Positions 6,363 through 9,477 of a stretch of DNA of 9,477 nucleotides are shown here, piece after piece. Source of the DNA: JACRIK01 sp040753835 (GTDB taxonomy: Bacteria > Planctomycetota > MHYJ01 > JACQXL01); the NCBI GenBank assembly GCA_040753835.1, contig JBFMDM010000083.1, positions 1 to 9,477 of the forward strand, given 5' to 3'. Made by a program: the position numbers and the translations under genes. The notes under the pieces were generated by a model. The model ran no database searches. It had not been told where the DNA came from and worked only from the letters and a program-made list of their open reading frames with translations. Every line of letters begins with the position of its first letter. Within the stretch, counting starts at the first letter, position 1.

Positions 6363-6605
6363 CACAGATTACACAGATTAAAGGAATTACGAATTAGTAA
6401 GCGGATAAAACGGATTAAGCAGATAATCAGATAAATCTGCCAAATCCACTAAATCTGCTTACTTCTTTGAAATTCACACGATAAATTATTAGAGCCACCG
6501 GAATAAAGGTAGGGTTCATTATTAATTTCGGAGGCAAAATCCTTGAGTGGGAAAGGATAGTATACAAAATCCAACGGATTTTGGTGTTTTATCTGTAATC
6601 TGTGG
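6363..6605. mobile_element. MITE-like repeat, copy B
   Basis: This is the second copy of the element at 3468-3722, in the same orientation and with eight substitutions over 243 aligned bases. It lacks the terminal AATCTGTGG of copy A, but its ends can still pair: CACAGATTACA (6363-6373) with TGTAATCTGTG (6594-6604). It stops 42 bases before the start codon of the TPR gene. Both copies are followed by CTTGACTT. The left flanks share CGAAATAA and GAAGA with small gaps, so the duplicated unit may extend a little beyond the element. Confidence 0.75.
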
Positions 6606-6606
6606 C

Positions 6607-6635
6607 TTGACTTTATTAAGATATTGTAGTTCTAT
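6607..6635 (+). promoter_or_regulatory. weak promoter candidate before the TPR gene
   Basis: TTGACT (6607-6612) is a good -35 match, and 17 bases later TTCTAT is only a poor -10. The same TTGACT follows copy A at 3723-3728, but there the corresponding -10 is worse. If real, the transcript would have a leader of a few bases, which fits the absence of a ribosome site. Confidence 0.2.
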
Positions 6636-6647
6636 TGAAATAAATTT

Positions 6648-9278
6648 ATGCTCAAGGTATCCAAAGAAAAACTGCTGGTCGTCCTGGCCGTCATATTTTT
6701 CGGCGCGGTCGTCTGGATGATTACCTTTGACAAAAGCAAGACCCTGGAGGAATGGGTCCTGGGACAGAGGCCCAAGACCTATTATCCGGTCCCGCCCAGT
6801 GATTCAGCCGCGGACCTGAACAAACTTGATGTCACAACCCGCAATCCCTTTATCTCCATGGCCGAGAAAGTTGAGGGCCGGGTGGAACTGCCCCTGCCCG
6901 GCATCGTGGAAAAGCAGTTCACCCTGGCCGGATTCAGGCCGTTCCCGGATTTGCGCTTCTATGACAAAGGGCTCCTGAAATTATCGTTCGGAAGACCCTA
7001 TCCCTATGACGACTCCCCGCGTCTGCCCCTGCCGCCGGCCCGGGCGCTGCCGCCGATGGAAACGCTTACTGCGCTGGTCAGCGCCATCCACGAGGCGCCT
7101 AATGCGCCGGAAAAACCGCCGGAACAGCCGGAGGAGGATGTCATCTATATGCGCGACGGACGGGAAATCAAGGGCGCCTATGTTACCGAGGACAACGAGG
7201 TGGTCTGGTTCGTCCGGACCGGGCAGGATAAGGTGCTTCCTTATAACAAGCAGGATATCAGGGACGTCAAGCGGGTCTTTACGGCAGAGGAACTATATGA
7301 GGTGGAATTCAAGAAGGTCTCAGCCAACGACGCATTTTCCTGGTACCGGCTGTCCGAGTGGTGTTTCAAGAAAGGCCTGGCGGACAAGGCGGTTGCGGCG
7401 CTGAAGAAGGCCCTGGAGATTAACAACCACGAACTCAAGTTCTACCAGTCCCTGGCTGATTACTACATAAGCAAGAATGATTTGGACCGCGAGATTGCCC
7501 TTTACCGCGATGCCCTGAAATCATCCCTGCCTAACAAGGAGGAAGTATATTACCGCCTGGGCCGGGCTTATGAGAAACTGAAACTCTTCGGCGATGCCCT
7601 CGCCTATTACGAAAAGGCCTTGGCGCTTTCGCCAAATTACGTTGAGGCGCTGATGCAACTGGCCGGGCTCTATCTCGGCAAAGAGGATTATGAATCGGCA
7701 TCAAGGACCTACGAACGGGTCAGGAACCTCAGGAACCCGGACCGCGATTATCTGGAGGCGCTGGCGCAACTCCAGTTCCGGACCGGCAAACTGCCCGAGG
7801 CGCTCAAGAATCTCCAGGACGCCCAGAAGGATTCCGAGTTGACCTCGGACGGGCTCAACCTGATGGCAATGATTGCCTCATTAAACGGCGATTACAAGAC
7901 CGTGAACGAGAGATTCCCCCAGGCCATCTATGCCCGGCCGCTGCTCTCGTCCGGCTGGACCAATCTTGGGCTCCTTTACCTGGCCGCGGGCCAATACCCT
8001 GAGGCCGAGATGCTCTTTACGGAATATGCGGAACTCAACCCGACTGACGAAACGTCTTATGTCGGCCTGGGCTATCTCAAATGGCTCAAGAACAAGACCG
8101 GCGAGGCAATGGCGTCATTCCAGACCGCCCTGAAAAAGGCGCCGGACAGTTTCCCGGCCCGCTATGCCCGCGGGCAGATGTATTTCCAACTCCAGCAATA
8201 CCCCGAGGCCCAGCAGGATTTCCAGTGGTGCCTGGCCAATCACCCGTCGTTCACCGAGACCCTGTCTTACCTGGCCGCCATTGCGCTTTACCAGAAGAAC
8301 CCCAAAGAGGCGCTCAGGTATTACCGCGCCTATTTCAGCCAGACCAGCCCGGAAGCCAGGTCCCGCCCCGAAGGGCGAGGCTCGCATAAGGCGGCTGCGG
8401 CGGATGAGTGCAATTTCATCCTGGCCCTGCTGGGCACTGATAATATTGCGCAAGCCAAAAAGATACTGATGGAATCAGAGCGCCTGAAGAAATACGTGCC
8501 CGCGCTCAATATCTCCGGCTGGATTGACTACAAGGAACTCAATGTGGAGCAGGCCATCAGGAAATTCCAGGCCGCCTCGGCCCTTGACCCCTCAAGCACC
8601 TACTCCCGGAATTCGCTTGACCTGCTGACCAAATCATCATCGCAGGCCATCTCGCTGGACGATTTTAGCCGTCCGGACAGCAATATGCTCGGCCGGGGCT
8701 GGACCGAGACCGAGAAGTTCGGCGTGGAAATAACCATTGCCAACAAACAATGCTTGTTTAAGGGCGTGCAGTCACTCAGCAAGGACGGGCTGACCACGAT
8801 GGAAAAGGCCGTGTCCCGGCAGTCCTTCATCAGGTTTGAGGCCCGGTTCAGGATTGGCTCGGAGTCAGAGGCAATCGGCGGCATTTACCTATCCAGTCCG
8901 GCAAAGGACCGGACGCTCTTCATCTGCCGCAGGTCCAGCGAACGCGAAGCGACCGCGTCCAGCGAACTTATTTATGGATTCTCCACCCGGCCGGATGCGC
9001 CGTCGACAGAGTGGCAGTCATTCAAGAAGACGGTCGTGCTGGGCGAGGACTCTAAAATAGCCCTGGAGGTAATCGGCCCCAAGGACCGGCCCACAGAGTA
9101 TCACTGCTTTGTGGACGACGTCCTGTGCGGCATCATCCCGCTCAAGGGCAACGTCGCCTCAATCGGCAAGACGCAGGATTCTTCATATCTCATCGGCATC
9201 TTCGGCTACGGCCCGATGGGCAAGGAATGGCAGATGGCCGTCAAGACCACCCGGGTCTTTGAGGAAAAGACGAAGTAA
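6648..9278 (+). CDS. membrane-anchored TPR protein with C-terminal lectin-like domain
   Basis: The 876-residue product starts with a short basic stretch and a membrane helix at about 9-27, without a clear cleavage site, so it is probably anchored with its bulk outside the cytoplasm. A Pro-rich part (about 45-160) contains RNPF (65-68), which recalls PilP/GspC-like linkers, but that likeness is weak. Residues 163-211 form a small beta unit (YMRDGREIKGAYV...VLPYNKQDI). At least ten tetratricopeptide repeats span about 227-655, with typical Ala/Tyr/Pro positions such as AYEKLKLFGDALAYYEKALALSPN. The C-terminus (668-876) begins DDFSRPDSNMLGRGW and reads like a concanavalin/LamG-type jelly roll, a fold often used to bind glycans. 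TPR proteins scaffold complexes, including pilus assembly, as PilF/Tgl do for secretins. Its position after PilM-N and PilO suggests a similar task; that is inference. The start ATG has no ribosome site. Confidence 0.82.
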   Translation: MLKVSKEKLLVVLAVIFFGAVVWMITFDKSKTLEEWVLGQRPKTYYPVPPSDSAADLNKLDVTTRNPFISMAEKVEGRVELPLPGIVEKQFTLAGFRPFPDLRFYDKGLLKLSFGRPYPYDDSPRLPLPPARALPPMETLTALVSAIHEAPNAPEKPPEQPEEDVIYMRDGREIKGAYVTEDNEVVWFVRTGQDKVLPYNKQDIRDVKRVFTAEELYEVEFKKVSANDAFSWYRLSEWCFKKGLADKAVAALKKALEINNHELKFYQSLADYYISKNDLDREIALYRDALKSSLPNKEEVYYRLGRAYEKLKLFGDALAYYEKALALSPNYVEALMQLAGLYLGKEDYESASRTYERVRNLRNPDRDYLEALAQLQFRTGKLPEALKNLQDAQKDSELTSDGLNLMAMIASLNGDYKTVNERFPQAIYARPLLSSGWTNLGLLYLAAGQYPEAEMLFTEYAELNPTDETSYVGLGYLKWLKNKTGEAMASFQTALKKAPDSFPARYARGQMYFQLQQYPEAQQDFQWCLANHPSFTETLSYLAAIALYQKNPKEALRYYRAYFSQTSPEARSRPEGRGSHKAAAADECNFILALLGTDNIAQAKKILMESERLKKYVPALNISGWIDYKELNVEQAIRKFQAASALDPSSTYSRNSLDLLTKSSSQAISLDDFSRPDSNMLGRGWTETEKFGVEITIANKQCLFKGVQSLSKDGLTTMEKAVSRQSFIRFEARFRIGSESEAIGGIYLSSPAKDRTLFICRRSSEREATASSELIYGFSTRPDAPSTEWQSFKKTVVLGEDSKIALEVIGPKDRPTEYHCFVDDVLCGIIPLKGNVASIGKTQDSSYLIGIFGYGPMGKEWQMAVKTTRVFEEKTK
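8360..8381. repeat. in-frame palindromic element in the TPR region
   Basis: CGCCC (8364-8368) pairs perfectly with GGGCG (8373-8377) around CGAA, and the stem extends outward past one mismatch. The translated piece, about RSRPEGRGS (571-579), separates two helical repeats and is low in the residues TPR helices need. It is a different sequence type from the DGQAGG and NLRSGEG elements. Confidence 0.5.
8933..8967. repeat. short in-frame repeat in the lectin-like domain
   Basis: GTCCAGCGAAC occurs at 8933-8943 and 8957-8967, exactly eight codons apart, and encodes the two SSE motifs of RRSSEREATASSEL. The inverse of 8934-8950 matches 911-927 in the upstream hairpin region at 15 of 17 bases. It may be a further in-frame insertion, but the arms pair poorly here. 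Confidence 0.4.
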
Positions 9279-9477
9279 GAATTGTCCGGTTGTCCGGTGA
9301 CACCCACCAGAGGACGGGCAGGCCCACCAGAGGCGGGCAAGCACACCTTCCGATAAAACCCGCGCCCTGTGTCGGTAGACACCGGTCAGCTCAGCACCGA
9401 AGGAGCGCACTGGGTAAAATACTTGACTTATAGAACACGGTTTCTGTAAAATAGCCGTTATGGAGTGCGGTACACTA
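9279..9477. other. right-edge non-coding region with repeats
   Basis: No gene is supported within these 199 bases. TTGTCCGG is tandemly duplicated at 9282-9297 and runs into CCGGTGACAC (9294-9303), the core also present at 774-783 and 842-851. CCCACCAGAGG occurs at 9303-9313 and 9323-9333, and GGACGGGCAGGC (9312-9323) matches the PilM-N junction element. A five-base hairpin GTGTC-GGTA-GACAC lies at 9369-9382. None is followed by a T tract, so no terminator for the TPR gene is evident. Confidence 0.6.
9423..9452 (+). promoter_or_regulatory. sigma70-like promoter candidate at the right edge
   Basis: TTGACT (9423-9428) and TAAAAT (9447-9452) each match five of six consensus bases with an 18-base spacer, the best promoter-like pair in the window. 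It points rightwards out of the window. An ATG at 9460 is too close and too near the edge to be judged. The octamer CTTGACTT around the -35 is shared with the sequences just after both MITE-like copies. Confidence 0.4.

Larger units (their letters stand above)
6292..6647. other. non-coding region with hairpins and repeat copy B
   Basis: The first 70 bases after the PilO stop are GC-rich and carry palindromes (6302-6342). The rest is almost entirely the second copy of the MITE-like element (6363-6605). A further 42 AT-rich bases, with a possible promoter, separate it from the TPR gene. No gene is visible. Confidence 0.7.

Overview
The window is bacterial chromosomal DNA. It holds four long plus-strand genes in dense, GC-rich coding sequence and one AT-rich minus-strand gene at the left edge. 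The style suggests an uncultivated environmental lineage, possibly Planctomycetota or a relative in the PVC group. The reasons are long FHA, TPR and lectin-like fusion proteins, PilM/N/O-like genes, almost no Shine-Dalgarno signals, and many short palindromes both between and inside genes. This placement is an inference from protein and repeat style; there is no rRNA or other marker here.

Layout. Positions 1-160 are AT-rich with nothing I can call. A small membrane-anchored protein of unknown function (177-737, minus) is bracketed by GGTGACACA-type repeats facing each other. Positions 738-1251 are non-coding and crowded with hairpins, the last ending five bases before the next start codon. 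Then come an FHA-transmembrane-CBM-like-helical-repeat protein (1252-3456), a PilM-PilN fusion (3747-5507), a PilO-like protein four bases later (5512-6291), and a large membrane-anchored TPR protein with a C-terminal lectin-like domain (6648-9278). The right-hand 200 bases hold more repeats and a promoter-like sequence.

How the genes may work together. PilM, PilN and PilO form the cytoplasmic/inner-membrane alignment platform of type IV pili and related type II secretion systems. Here M and N are one polypeptide and O follows at once, so these two products should form a complex. The flanking proteins are each anchored by one N-terminal membrane segment and carry helical-repeat and beta-sandwich parts outside the cytoplasm. 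The first also places a phosphothreonine-reading FHA domain in the cytoplasm. I read the set as an envelope-spanning pilus/secretion-like platform with possible phospho-signalling input and surface- or glycan-binding parts. No assembly ATPase, secretin, prepilin peptidase or clear pilin is visible, so the machine is incomplete in this window.

Two features stand out. A MITE-like element of about 250 bp occurs twice, at about 97% identity, directly upstream of the PilM-N and TPR genes. At least four short palindromic elements lie in frame inside the coding genes, including one inside the FHA fold and one inside the PilM fold, resembling in principle the protein-coding palindromic elements of Rickettsia.
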